NCBI GenBank assembly: GCA_023423715.1
Contig: JAFAFC010000007.1
Span: 124,001 to 188,000, forward strand
Source: Bacteroidota bacterium
Lineage (GTDB): Bacteria > Bacteroidota > Bacteroidia > Flavobacteriales > Weeksellaceae
Reading direction: 5' to 3'
Length of the DNA: 64,000 bases
Shown piece after piece: positions 53,264 through 61,995 of this stretch. Position 1 is the first letter of the stretch. Each line of letters begins with the position of its first letter. A program made the translations under genes and the position numbers. A model generated the notes under the pieces. That model searched no databases. It was not told the DNA's origin and was given only the letters and a program-made list of their open reading frames with translations.

Positions 53264-53981
53264 TTAGATCCTGCCTTTCAAAAAATCCTGCCTTACATCT
53301 TCATCCAGCTTTTCAATTGCGTATCGCAAAGACGTTCGTGGCATTGATTGATAATGGACTTTTAAGAAATCGAGTAATTCTTTTTCGTTTTTATTTCCCA
53401 TTTCTCGCAGCAACCAACCATTGGCTTTATGCATCAAATCATGAGGATGTTGCAAATTATTTAGCGCCATTTTCTTTGTTAAGTCGTACTGCCCTTTTTT
53501 GATATAATGCATCGTCGCAACGATGGCAATTCGTTTACTCCACAGGTTTTCTTCATCTGAAAGTTCATACAAAATCGATGCATCTTGCGTTTCAAAACAA
53601 TGACGACCCAAAATTTTATAACATGAACTATCTACTAAATCCCAATTATTAATGAATTCTTTATGTTTCAAATAAAAATCAACAATCGTCTGTTTCTCAT
53701 CCGCTTTTTTTGATTTTTCATATTTGGAAACTAGCATCAACAACGCTAAATGACGATGTTCATGAACGGGAGACGACAAAAGTTCCGCAAGCTCATCTAA
53801 AGAAATTTTATTCCAATATTCCTTTCCAACCGCACGCTGATCCGGAACCGTAACACCAATAAACAAATCACCTTCTGCATATTCGCCCTTTCCTGCTTTA
53901 AAAAAAACGTGGGTAAAACGCTTTTTTTTCGGGCAAAGCCAACGTGTCTAAAGCCAATTTTATTTCATCAACTACTCTCAT
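53264..53981 (-). pseudogene. AlkD-like DNA alkylation repair protein, one-base frameshift
   Basis: The first 27 residues, from the ATG at 53981 (MRVVDEIKLALDTLALPEKK), read in one frame and stop within a run of eight A on the plus strand (53900-53907). The rest, KAGKGEYAEGDLFIGVTVPD to the stop at 53264, continues in another frame. Removing one base of the run restores a 238-residue protein of normal AlkD length, with NNWDLVDSSCYKILG intact. AlkD enzymes excise bulky alkylated bases. The cause may be a real slippage mutation, phase variation, programmed slippage or a sequencing error. The start lies 2 bp after the antiporter stop. Confidence 0.85.
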
Positions 53982-53982
53982 C

Positions 53983-55254
53983 TTAATCGGTATATGCTTT
54001 TTCGTCTTCTTGTTCAACAATCTTGGTGGGATTAGCCACTTTCGCAATTGTAAGCCCTTGAACCACAATCGAAAAAACGACAACACAATAAGTCAAACTG
54101 ATAATGACATCCGAGTAATCATTTTTAGGAATGGACAGCGCCAAAGCGATGGAAACACCACCACGAATTCCTCCCCAAACCAAAACTTTAATCGTTTGTG
54201 GTGCAAAACGATGTTTGTACGCCATAAACTTGGTCGGAATAAAAATGGAAACCCATCTCGCAAAAAGTACAATTAAAATACAGATTGCGCCACCCCAAAT
54301 ATAATCTTCTAAGTTTTTGATAATCAACAGTTCTAAACCAATAAAAAGGAATAAAACGGCATTCATAATTTCATCAATCAACTCCCAAAATTTCAATAAA
54401 TAATCTTGAGTTTCGGATTTCATTTTGAATTTAATATTGAAATTTCCCATGAACAATCCTGCTGCAACCATCGTAAGCGGACTTGAAAGATGCATGGAAT
54501 GTGCAATTAAATAACCGCCCATAACCACAGATAACGTTACCAAAACAGAAAGAATGTAGTCATTGACATTACGCATCGCACGAGAAGCAATAAAACCGAG
54601 AACCACACCCAATAAAATTCCGCCGCCGGCTTCTTTCAATAAAATCCCACCGATGTTTTCAATCGTTAAATCCACATTTTTTCCCGTTGCTAGCTGAAGC
54701 AATACGGCAAAAACCACAACGCCCATACCGTCATTAAATAAGGATTCTCCAGCAACTTTTGTCTCCAATTCTTTAGAAACATTGGCTTTCTTTAGAACAC
54801 TTAGAACCGCAACAGGATCGGTTGGTGAAATAAGCGCACCAAAAACCATACACCATAAAAACGGAATTTTCAAGCCTAAAAGAGGCATAATGTAATACGT
54901 TCCGACTCCCACAACAATGGCTGAAATAATCACACCGATAGTTGCAAAGAGCATTACGGGGCCCATTTGTTCTTTTAAATCCTTAATATTAACTCGGATC
55001 GCGCCTGCAAAAAGTAAAAAATTAAGCATGGCGCCCATTAGAACTTCCGTAAAATCAAAACTTCCTAAAAGTTCGTGAACATGCTCTGTCGTTTTTGGCA
55101 ACAGCGATTCGCCAAAAAATATCAAAACAACAGAAACGCAAATCGCAATAATCATAATCCCAATCGTACTCGGAAGCTTGAGCAATCGATGGTTGATGTA
55201 CTCAAAAATTGTTGCCAAGACGATAAGAACCGAAAATGAATAATATAATTCCAT
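53983..55254 (-). CDS. Na+/H+ antiporter, CPA1 family (NhaP-type)
   Basis: A protein of 423 residues with about twelve membrane helices. CPA1 motifs are visible: LLFAGAIRVNIKDLKEQ, LISPTDPVAVLSVLKK and VAGESLFNDGMGVVVF with the ion-binding Asn-Asp pair, then VWGGIRGGVSIALALSIP. It exchanges sodium for protons for pH and salt balance. The next gene, AlkD-like, starts 2 bp after its stop. Confidence 0.95.
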   Translation of the reverse strand: MELYYSFSVLIVLATIFEYINHRLLKLPSTIGIMIIAICVSVVLIFFGESLLPKTTEHVHELLGSFDFTEVLMGAMLNFLLFAGAIRVNIKDLKEQMGPVMLFATIGVIISAIVVGVGTYYIMPLLGLKIPFLWCMVFGALISPTDPVAVLSVLKKANVSKELETKVAGESLFNDGMGVVVFAVLLQLATGKNVDLTIENIGGILLKEAGGGILLGVVLGFIASRAMRNVNDYILSVLVTLSVVMGGYLIAHSMHLSSPLTMVAAGLFMGNFNIKFKMKSETQDYLLKFWELIDEIMNAVLFLFIGLELLIIKNLEDYIWGGAICILIVLFARWVSIFIPTKFMAYKHRFAPQTIKVLVWGGIRGGVSIALALSIPKNDYSDVIISLTYCVVVFSIVVQGLTIAKVANPTKIVEQEDEKAYTD

Positions 55255-55410
55255 AAAGACCTCTACATAAATAGTTTAAATGTAATTTTCACGATTAAAA
55301 ATTACCAGAAAAGCAAGTTTAAAACACTTTCCTTACAAAGTTCTGAATTTTTATAGGTTTCTGAAAACGAAAACGCAATTATTTTTACTAAAAATATAGT
55401 TAAAAAAGCA

Positions 55411-55440
55411 AAAAAAAGACCTAAAACGATGTTTAGGCCT
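55411..55440 (-). terminator. Terminator after hflX
   Basis: A short stem (CCTAAA 55420-55425 with TTTAGG 55432-55437) is followed on the minus strand by a run of T. Confidence 0.75.
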
Positions 55441-55462
55441 TGTTATTATTTTATTTTTGGAC

Positions 55463-56689
55463 TTATTCCGAAGCACTTTCGTCTTCGTCATTGTCGAAAT
55501 ATTCAAATAGAAAATCGTTGTACGGAAATCTTGAAATGTGGATTCTCATGACTTCGTCGTAAATCATTTTCTTCATTTCTGGGAAGTTCTCCTTCGTTAA
55601 CGCCGAAATAAAAACCGTTGGACGTTTTGACTTCGCCATCCAAGTTTTCTTCCATTCTTCCAGTGAAATATTTTCTTTTGATGATGGTGTAAGATCATCC
55701 TCGTCCTTCTTCACATAGGAGAAGTCGTCAATCTTGTTAAACACCATAATCACGGGTTTTTGGTGCGCATCAATTTCTTGTAAAATCTGATTCACCGACG
55801 CAATATGATCTTCGAAGCTTTCGTGCGAAATATCAACAACGTGAATCAACAAATCGGCTTCACGAACCTCATCCAAAGTTGATTTAAAGGATTCTACCAA
55901 CTGTGTTGGCAATTTTCTGATAAACCCTACCGTATCAGTCAAAAGAAAAGGCAAATTTCCTATCACGACTTTACGAACCGTCGTATCTAAAGTTGCGAAA
56001 AGCTTGTTTTCTGCAAAAACCTCGGACTTCGACAACGCATTCATCAAAGTTGATTTCCCTACGTTGGTATAGCCCACCAAAGCCACGCGAACCATTTTTC
56101 CACGGTTGTTTCGTTGGGTTGCCATTTGTTTGTCGATGGTTTTCAACTTTTCTTTCAGCAAGGAAATTCGGTCACGGATAATCCTTCTATCGGTTTCAAT
56201 TTCCGTTTCCCCAGGACCACGCATCCCAATTCCCCCACGTTGACGCTCCAAGTGCGTCCACATTCGAGTCAATCGAGGGAGTAAATATTCGTATTGAGCT
56301 AATTCTACTTGCGTTCTCGCATAAGAAGTTTGTGCTCTTTGGGCGAAAATATCAAGAATAAGGTTGGTTCTATCCAAAATTTTCACTTCCATCTCGCGCT
56401 CCAAATTCTTAAGCTGCGAAGGAGAAAGTTCATCATCAAAAATTACTGTTCCTATTTCGTGTTCTTTGATATAATTTTTGATTTCTTCTGCTTTTCCGCT
56501 TCCTACAAAGGTTTTAGAGTCGGGTTGCGAAAGTTTTTGTACAAAACGTTTATCCACTGTAGCTCCCGCAGTGTAGGCCAAAAACTCAAGCTCATCCATA
56601 TATTCTTTAAGCTTATCCTCATCCTGATCTCGGGTAACCAAACCTACCAAGACCGCCTTTTCGTATTGATGTTCTTTTTTCTCTAACAT
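55463..56689 (-). CDS. hflX: Ribosome-associated GTPase HflX
   Basis: A protein of 408 residues. The N-terminal HflX domain contains GSGKAEEIKNYI, LSPSQLKNLE and RQRGGIGMRGPGETEIETDRR. The G domain has G1 VGYTNVGKSTLMN, G3 DTVGFIRKLP and G4 NKID. HflX binds the large subunit and splits stalled or heat-damaged ribosomes. An acidic C-terminal tail (DNDEDESASE) is present. It is monocistronic. Confidence 0.96.
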   Translation of the reverse strand: MLEKKEHQYEKAVLVGLVTRDQDEDKLKEYMDELEFLAYTAGATVDKRFVQKLSQPDSKTFVGSGKAEEIKNYIKEHEIGTVIFDDELSPSQLKNLEREMEVKILDRTNLILDIFAQRAQTSYARTQVELAQYEYLLPRLTRMWTHLERQRGGIGMRGPGETEIETDRRIIRDRISLLKEKLKTIDKQMATQRNNRGKMVRVALVGYTNVGKSTLMNALSKSEVFAENKLFATLDTTVRKVVIGNLPFLLTDTVGFIRKLPTQLVESFKSTLDEVREADLLIHVVDISHESFEDHIASVNQILQEIDAHQKPVIMVFNKIDDFSYVKKDEDDLTPSSKENISLEEWKKTWMAKSKRPTVFISALTKENFPEMKKMIYDEVMRIHISRFPYNDFLFEYFDNDEDESASE

Positions 56690-56827
56690 TCAGTAAGTAT
56701 CATTTTTTACAAGATATTCATTTCTTGTTTCAGCTACAAAATTAGGTGTAATTTTTCTTAAAAGCAGAAACTTAGACTTGAAAAAGCTTGATTTTTTTAT
56801 GGTTTATAATTTGATTTTAGCTTCCAA

Positions 56828-57253
56828 TTAATCCCAATCCGCTGCTACAAACTTGATTTTTGAACCGTCAGCGTTGTATAATGTTAAAAAGTGACCTTCT
56901 ACCAAATATGCTTTAGTTCCTTTTAAAAACCCATTAAGTTTGAGCCTCAAATTTCCATTAATTTCCCCCGAACAGGATTCAACAGGATTAGGATTCACCC
57001 AGATTTTCACTTTATTTTCGGATTTTACAACAAAAGAAATTTGCTGCGATTTACAACCTACATAAACAACGGTATGTTTTTGTGCAAGATCCATTCCCAC
57101 ATTGTACTGCATAAGCAGTTGTTTATTAAAATCTGAAAACTCAATAAGTTTCCAGTCTCTTTTTAATTTTGGATCCAATCTTTTCTGTGATGAACAAGAA
57201 AGAATTATAAAACATAAAACAAAGAGACCACTGGTTACAACTAATTTCCTCAT
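56828..57253 (-). CDS. Small META/HslJ-like lipoprotein
   Basis: A protein of 141 residues. The signal ends in a lipobox (CFIILSC, Cys20). The rest (DWKLIEFSDFNKQLLMQ, CKSQQISFVVK, GHFLTLYNADGSKIKFVAAD) has the strand order of META-domain proteins, which are generally small lipoproteins of unclear role. Two or three cysteines could form a disulfide. It is divergent from the S46 peptidase gene. Confidence 0.65.
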   Translation of the reverse strand: MRKLVVTSGLFVLCFIILSCSSQKRLDPKLKRDWKLIEFSDFNKQLLMQYNVGMDLAQKHTVVYVGCKSQQISFVVKSENKVKIWVNPNPVESCSGEINGNLRLKLNGFLKGTKAYLVEGHFLTLYNADGSKIKFVAADWD

Positions 57254-57339
57254 AATTTCTAGATATCATTAAATTTTTAACCCTCAATAGAATAGGTATT
57301 ATGCCTAAAATTACTAAATTGCGGCTAAAATTTTACTCA

Positions 57340-59481
57340 ATGAAACGAATATTTTTAGCACTTACCTTCTTATTGAGCTTTTTCCAATTGAAAGCTGATG
57401 AAGGAATGTGGCTGTTAATGCTTATCAAAAGACTGAACGGTGTTGATATGCAGAAAGAAGGCCTAAAACTTACTCCAGAAGAAATCTACTCTGTAAACAA
57501 CTCTAGTGTAAAAGACGCTATTGTACAATTCGGAGGTGGATGTACTGCCGAGATGGTTTCGGAACAAGGTTTATTATTCACCAACCACCACTGTGGATAT
57601 GGTAATATCGCTGCTTTATCTACACCAGAAAAAGATTATTTAACAAACGGATTTTGGGCAATGAAAAAAGATCAGGAACTTCCTGCTCCAGGTCTTAGCG
57701 TACGTTTCTTAGTTCGTATGGATGATGTTACAGCGCGTATCAACGGAAAGCTGAACAACACCATGTCTTCAGAAGATCGTAACAAAACAATCGCTGCAGA
57801 ATACAAAGCAATCCAAACGGAAAATGCTGAAAACGGAAAATATACGGTTGTAGTTCGTGATTTCTTCAACGGAAACGAATTCTACTATTTTGTATATCAA
57901 GATTTTAAAGACGTAAGATTAGTAGGTACGCCACCAAATTCTTTAGGAAAATACGGAGGTGATACAGATAACTGGGAGTGGCCAAGACATACAGCAGACT
58001 TCTCTGTATTCAGAGTTTATGCTGATGCCAACGGTAACCCTGCAGAATATTCTCCGAGCAACGTTCCTATGAAACCTAAACATTCGTTGCCAATTTCTTT
58101 GAAAGGATATGAAAAAGATAGCTTCACAATGATCTTAGGGTTCCCAGGAAGAACAAACAGATATTTAACTTCTTACGGAATTGATCAAATGGTTAATAGA
58201 GATTATCCAGCTTGGGTAGAATCTTCTAAAATGGCTATGGACGTGATGAAGAAGTACATGGACAAAGACCAAGCGACTAAACTAAACTACGCTTCTCAAT
58301 ACGCAAGTGTTGCCAACTATTGGAAAAACAGACAAGGAACAATTGACGCTGTTTTGAAGAATGGAACCATTACTGACAAGCAATCTGTAGAAAAAACATT
58401 CCAAAATTGGGCTGTACAAGGTGCTAATGATGCTATTTATGGCGGGGCACTAGGAAATATTGAAGGGTATTACAAGCAAACTTCCAACAGAAATGTTGAA
58501 AGAAACTACAGTTCTCAATTGCAAAGAAATGCGAAATATATTTCTGCTGCTTATAACTTAGGTGCTGCTTTGAAAACGTATGCGGATCAAGATGCAGCTG
58601 GACAAGCAGGAATGAAAGAAAAGTTAGTTAAAAACGTAACTAACTTCTATGAAAAATTCAACACACAGCTAGAAGGCGAAATGCTTACACAAATGATTGC
58701 ACTTTACCAAAGAAAAGTGAACTCGGACGTAGCATCTCCAACATTAGCGAAAGTTGATGCAAATACAGTTTCTAACGTTGCAATGTCTTCAATTTTTGCC
58801 AACAAAGAATCTGTAATGAACTTCATTAACAATCCTGATCGATTGAAAATTGATGCAGATCCATTAAAGAAAATCGCTGACGGATATATTAATGATCAAA
58901 AATTATTGGGTGAACGATTCGTGAAAATCGACGATAAATTCCAAGATAACACGCGTTTGTTCTTGAATGGTTTGATGAAATCTCAGCCGAACAAAAGCTT
59001 CTATCCAGATGCTAACTCTACAATGAGATTAACATACGGAAAAGTAACGACGCTTCCGGAGCGTTCTGACAGACAATACTATGGTATTTCTGAGAAAAAC
59101 AACTACTACACTGACGTAAGAGGTATGGTTGCTAAATATAAGAAAGGTGATGAAGAATTCGATCTTCCTCAACAATTCTTAGACATGATGAAGAAAAAAG
59201 ATTACGGAATGTATGCGGACAAGAAAACGAAGCAACTTCACGTAAACTTCCTTTCTGACAATGACATCACTGGTGGTAACTCGGGTTCTCCAATCTTGGA
59301 TGCCCACGGAAACCTTCTAGGTCTTGCTTTCGACGGTAACTCTGAAGCATTAAGTGGTGACATCGTTTTCGAACCAGAATGGCAAAAAACAATCAACGTT
59401 GACGTTCGTTTTGTTCTTTGGACAATCGAAAAATACGGTAAAGCTGGTCACTTAATCAGTGAAATGAAATTGGTAAAATAA
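57340..59481 (+). CDS. S46 family dipeptidyl-peptidase (DPP7-type)
   Basis: A protein of 713 residues from the ATG at 57340, which gives a signal peptide (MKRIFLALTFLLSFFQLKA). An ATG 39 bp upstream would displace it. The catalytic triad is visible: His in LFTNHHCGYG, Asp in DTDNWEWPRHTADF, and S648 in GGNSGSPIL. Eighteen residues after the serine the residue is Gly (FDGN), as in DPP7, rather than Arg as in the acidic-specific DPP11. It is likely periplasmic and releases dipeptides with hydrophobic residues, feeding peptide catabolism. A strong terminator follows. Confidence 0.93.
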   Translation: MKRIFLALTFLLSFFQLKADEGMWLLMLIKRLNGVDMQKEGLKLTPEEIYSVNNSSVKDAIVQFGGGCTAEMVSEQGLLFTNHHCGYGNIAALSTPEKDYLTNGFWAMKKDQELPAPGLSVRFLVRMDDVTARINGKLNNTMSSEDRNKTIAAEYKAIQTENAENGKYTVVVRDFFNGNEFYYFVYQDFKDVRLVGTPPNSLGKYGGDTDNWEWPRHTADFSVFRVYADANGNPAEYSPSNVPMKPKHSLPISLKGYEKDSFTMILGFPGRTNRYLTSYGIDQMVNRDYPAWVESSKMAMDVMKKYMDKDQATKLNYASQYASVANYWKNRQGTIDAVLKNGTITDKQSVEKTFQNWAVQGANDAIYGGALGNIEGYYKQTSNRNVERNYSSQLQRNAKYISAAYNLGAALKTYADQDAAGQAGMKEKLVKNVTNFYEKFNTQLEGEMLTQMIALYQRKVNSDVASPTLAKVDANTVSNVAMSSIFANKESVMNFINNPDRLKIDADPLKKIADGYINDQKLLGERFVKIDDKFQDNTRLFLNGLMKSQPNKSFYPDANSTMRLTYGKVTTLPERSDRQYYGISEKNNYYTDVRGMVAKYKKGDEEFDLPQQFLDMMKKKDYGMYADKKTKQLHVNFLSDNDITGGNSGSPILDAHGNLLGLAFDGNSEALSGDIVFEPEWQKTINVDVRFVLWTIEKYGKAGHLISEMKLVK

Positions 59482-59500
59482 GAACCAATATACATCATAC

Positions 59501-59530
59501 AAAACCGCAGATTATTCTGCGGTTTTTTTT
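59501..59530 (+). terminator. Rho-independent terminator after the S46 peptidase gene
   Basis: AAACCGCAGA and TCTGCGGTTT form a 10-bp stem with a 4-nt loop, followed by T. Confidence 0.9.
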
Positions 59531-59556
59531 ATTTTCGTTAGAAGATTTTGAACAGA

Positions 59557-60069
59557 ATGAAACCTATAGAAACCGAACGCCTTCTCATTCGACATGTGAA
59601 TTTGGATGATGCCGAATTCATTTTGAAACTATACAACGATCCCTTATTTATTCGAAATATCGGCGATCGGAACATGAAAACAATAGACGATGCAAAAACC
59701 TATATTGAAATCCGATTTTTTCCTCAAATTGAAGAAAAAGGCTACGGAAATTGCACCATAATTCTGAAAGAAACCAACGAAAAAATTGGCGGTGTGGGGA
59801 TTTTTCATCGCCCTGAATTTGAAATTCCAGATATTGGCTTTTCATTGCTTCCCGAATTCCACGGAAAAGGATTGGCTTTTGAAGCAGCTTCTGCATTGCT
59901 AGAGAATGCGAAAGACGAATTTAATATCAAAGCAATTTCTGCAATTACAACCAATGAAAACCAAGCTTCTCAAAATCTGATTGAACGTCTTGGATTGGTG
60001 TATCAAAGAGATCAACTTTTCCCTGAAACCAACGAAATATTGCGTTGCTATGCAACATATTTTGGCTAA
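59557..60069 (+). CDS. GNAT family N-acetyltransferase
   Basis: A protein of 170 residues from the ATG at 59557 (MKPIETERLLIRH). An upstream TTG is rejected. It is RimJ/RimL-like: ETERLLIRHVNLDDAEFILKLYNDP, IGFSLLPEFHGKGLAFEAA (acetyl-CoA loop) and ISAITTNENQASQNLIERLGL. It transfers an acetyl group to an amine, with protein N-termini and small amines both possible. It is a single gene between a terminator and the histone-like gene. Confidence 0.9.
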   Translation: MKPIETERLLIRHVNLDDAEFILKLYNDPLFIRNIGDRNMKTIDDAKTYIEIRFFPQIEEKGYGNCTIILKETNEKIGGVGIFHRPEFEIPDIGFSLLPEFHGKGLAFEAASALLENAKDEFNIKAISAITTNENQASQNLIERLGLVYQRDQLFPETNEILRCYATYFG

Positions 60070-60147
60070 AAAAGGGCTTGAAAGACGTAAAATGCCGATT
60101 TTTTAAGAAATTTAACAGAAAAATAAGATAATTTTTACATGAAATAG

Positions 60148-60177
60148 TTGCACAAATCGTCTATTCATCTATATTTG
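60148..60177 (+). promoter_or_regulatory. Promoter of the histone H1-like gene
   Basis: TTG at 60148-60150 and TATATTTG at 60170-60177 are 19 bp apart, a full match to the Bacteroidota -33/-7 promoter, 27 bp before the ATG. Confidence 0.7.
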
Positions 60178-60204
60178 CATTACATTTTATAACAATTATC
60201 AACA

Positions 60205-60381
60205 ATGAAAGAATTAATCGAAAAAATCAACGCAGAATTTGAAACATTTAGTTCAGAAGCAAACGCTCAAGCTGAAAAAGGAAACAAAGCAGCTGGAACA
60301 AGAGCTAGAAAAGCAGCTTTAGAGTTAAGCAAACTTTTCAAAGAATTCAGAAAAGTATCTGTAGAAGAAGCTAAAAAATAA
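60205..60381 (+). CDS. Histone H1-like small protein
   Basis: A protein of 58 residues (MKELIEKINAEFETFSSEA onward, ending RKVSVEEAKK). It is the short helical type found widely in this phylum and annotated as histone H1. It has a Lys/Arg/Ala-rich middle (KGNKAAGTRARKAALELSK). It is thought to bind DNA and help compact the nucleoid, but direct evidence for this short form is thin. It has a complete promoter just upstream and its own terminator, and so is probably well expressed. Confidence 0.9.
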   Translation: MKELIEKINAEFETFSSEANAQAEKGNKAAGTRARKAALELSKLFKEFRKVSVEEAKK

Positions 60382-60401
60382 TTCTTCGCAAATCGAAATA
60401 C

Positions 60402-60430
60402 AAAAAAGCCCGAATCATCGGGCTTTTTTT
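60402..60430. terminator. Bidirectional terminator between the histone-like gene and bcp
   Basis: AGCCCGA and TCGGGCT form a stem with A-rich DNA to the left and T-rich DNA to the right. It overlaps the stop of the convergent peroxiredoxin gene. Confidence 0.9.
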
Positions 60431-60875
60431 ATTCTAAAATTTGGGCGGCGTGGTCTTTGGTTTTCACTTTGGAAATCACTTCGCTACAAACGCCGTTTTC
60501 ATCAAAAATAAACGTAGTTCTCACAATTCCCATAAATTCCCTTCCCATAAACTTCTTCAGCTGCCAAACGCCAAATTTATCAATAATATCATGCGATTCG
60601 TCTGAAATCAAATCGTAATTCAATTCATTTTTGGTGTGAAAATTTTTCTGACGCTTCACCGAATCAGCACTTACGCCAATAACCTGAAAACCTTGCTTCT
60701 TCAAAACCGAGAAATTATCTCGAATGTTGCATACTTCCGCAGTGCAACCCGGCGTACTTGCTTTTGGATAAAAAAACACCACCAATTTCTTTCTTTTCAA
60801 CGTTTCCGATTTTATTATTTTTCCGTCCTGATTAAGTCCTTCAAACTCGGGAAGTTGATCTCCTACTTCTAGCAT
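60429..60875 (-). CDS. bcp: Thioredoxin-dependent thiol peroxidase (BCP/PrxQ)
   Basis: A protein of 148 residues. The peroxidatic cysteine C44 and resolving cysteine C49 lie in ASTPGCTAEVCNIRD, the atypical 2-Cys PrxQ pattern. It reduces hydrogen peroxide and organic peroxides using thioredoxin in the cytoplasm. It is divergent from nth, with 32 bp between the start codons, so the two may share control. Confidence 0.95.
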   Translation of the reverse strand: MLEVGDQLPEFEGLNQDGKIIKSETLKRKKLVVFFYPKASTPGCTAEVCNIRDNFSVLKKQGFQVIGVSADSVKRQKNFHTKNELNYDLISDESHDIIDKFGVWQLKKFMGREFMGIVRTTFIFDENGVCSEVISKVKTKDHAAQILE

Positions 60876-60907
60876 ATTTCGTATTTTTACACAAATTTAG
60901 CATTAAA

Positions 60908-61528
60908 ATGACCAAGAAACAAAGAGCGCAAATTGTGATGGAGGAATTAGAACGATTGTATCCCGTGATTCCCGTCCCTTTAAATCATAAAGATCCATTT
61001 ACGCTTTTAGTTGCTGTAGCCTTGTCTGCTCAAACCACGGATAAAAAAGTGAACGAAAAAACGCCTGCTTTATTCGAAGTAGCTGATACTCCCGAAAAAA
61101 TGGCAGCTATGGAAGTTGCCGAAATTAAAGAGTACATTAAAGAAATTGGTCTCGCAAATCAAAAGGCTAAAAATTTAAAAGGAATGGCTCAAATGCTTTT
61201 GGATAAGCATCAAGGCGAAGTTCCCGAATCTTTTGAGTTGATGGAAGAACTTCCTGGCGTGGGTCACAAAACCGCTTCTGTGGTGATGAGCCAAGCTTTT
61301 GGTCACCCCGCATTTCCTGTCGATACACACATCCACCGATTGATGAAACAATGGAAACTTTCCGAAGGAAAAAACGTGGTTCAGGTTGAAAATGATGCAA
61401 AAAAAATATTCCCTAAAGAACGATGGAACAGATTGCATCTGCAAATCATCTTCTATGGAAGGGAATATTCTCCTGCTCGGGGAAATCAATCAAACGATTT
61501 CATTACCCCGATGGTTTTATCTAAATAA
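60908..61528 (+). CDS. nth: Endonuclease III, lacking the iron-sulfur cluster
   Basis: A protein of 206 residues. The HhH-GPD motif LPGVGHKTASVV has catalytic K121, and D139 lies in FPVDTHIHR. Endonuclease III removes oxidised pyrimidines and cuts abasic sites. The usual C-terminal [4Fe-4S] loop (C-x6-C-x2-C-x5-C) is absent. The region reads IIFYGREYSPARGNQSNDF, and the whole protein has no cysteine. Since the catalytic residues are kept, it is likely active in a cluster-free form. It is divergent from bcp. Confidence 0.94.
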   Translation: MTKKQRAQIVMEELERLYPVIPVPLNHKDPFTLLVAVALSAQTTDKKVNEKTPALFEVADTPEKMAAMEVAEIKEYIKEIGLANQKAKNLKGMAQMLLDKHQGEVPESFELMEELPGVGHKTASVVMSQAFGHPAFPVDTHIHRLMKQWKLSEGKNVVQVENDAKKIFPKERWNRLHLQIIFYGREYSPARGNQSNDFITPMVLSK

Positions 61529-61529
61529 A

Positions 61530-61970
61530 TTAGCTTAAAGGCGATCCCACAGGGATATCACAACGGTGTCCCGGTTCTCCATGCGGTGGGTTCATTCCTG
61601 GCGCAGTTACCGTATTGGCTTCTGTTTGCTGAGGAATAACTTGTGGCTGAATAACTTGTGGCGCTGGTTGCTGAACGGGTTGTTGAGCCGGAGCACTGCT
61701 TAACGGTGCTCCTACAGGGATATCACAACGGTGCCCTGGAAGCCCATGCTCGGGATTCATTCCTGCAAGGGCAGCATTCGGTGTTGTTCCCGCAGGAGCC
61801 GTTACTACCGATGGATTCGCAACCGAAATTGTTGAATCTGTTGTTGCTGTTTTCCCAGAATCAGCAACCGCAGTTTCGTTCTCCAAAATCGTTGCCGATT
61901 GATCTTTCTTAGCACACGATACCACAAATAATGAAATGGCTAATGGTGCGATATATTTAAAGCTCATCAA
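61530..61970 (-). CDS. Lipoprotein with two HGxPGHRCDIPVG repeats
   Basis: A protein of 146 residues. The signal has a lipobox (LFVVSC, Cys19). The middle is low complexity, rich in Thr, Ala, Pro and Gln. A motif of about 20 residues occurs twice, GMNPEHGLPGHRCDIPVGAP in the middle and a near copy with NPPHGEPGHRC at the very end. Each copy holds two His and one Cys, possibly a metal or heme-binding site. No known function. It ends 1 bp after the nth stop on the opposite strand. Confidence 0.7.
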   Translation of the reverse strand: MMSFKYIAPLAISLFVVSCAKKDQSATILENETAVADSGKTATTDSTISVANPSVVTAPAGTTPNAALAGMNPEHGLPGHRCDIPVGAPLSSAPAQQPVQQPAPQVIQPQVIPQQTEANTVTAPGMNPPHGEPGHRCDIPVGSPLS

Positions 61971-61995
61971 AAATGGGTTTTAAAATTCAAAAAAA

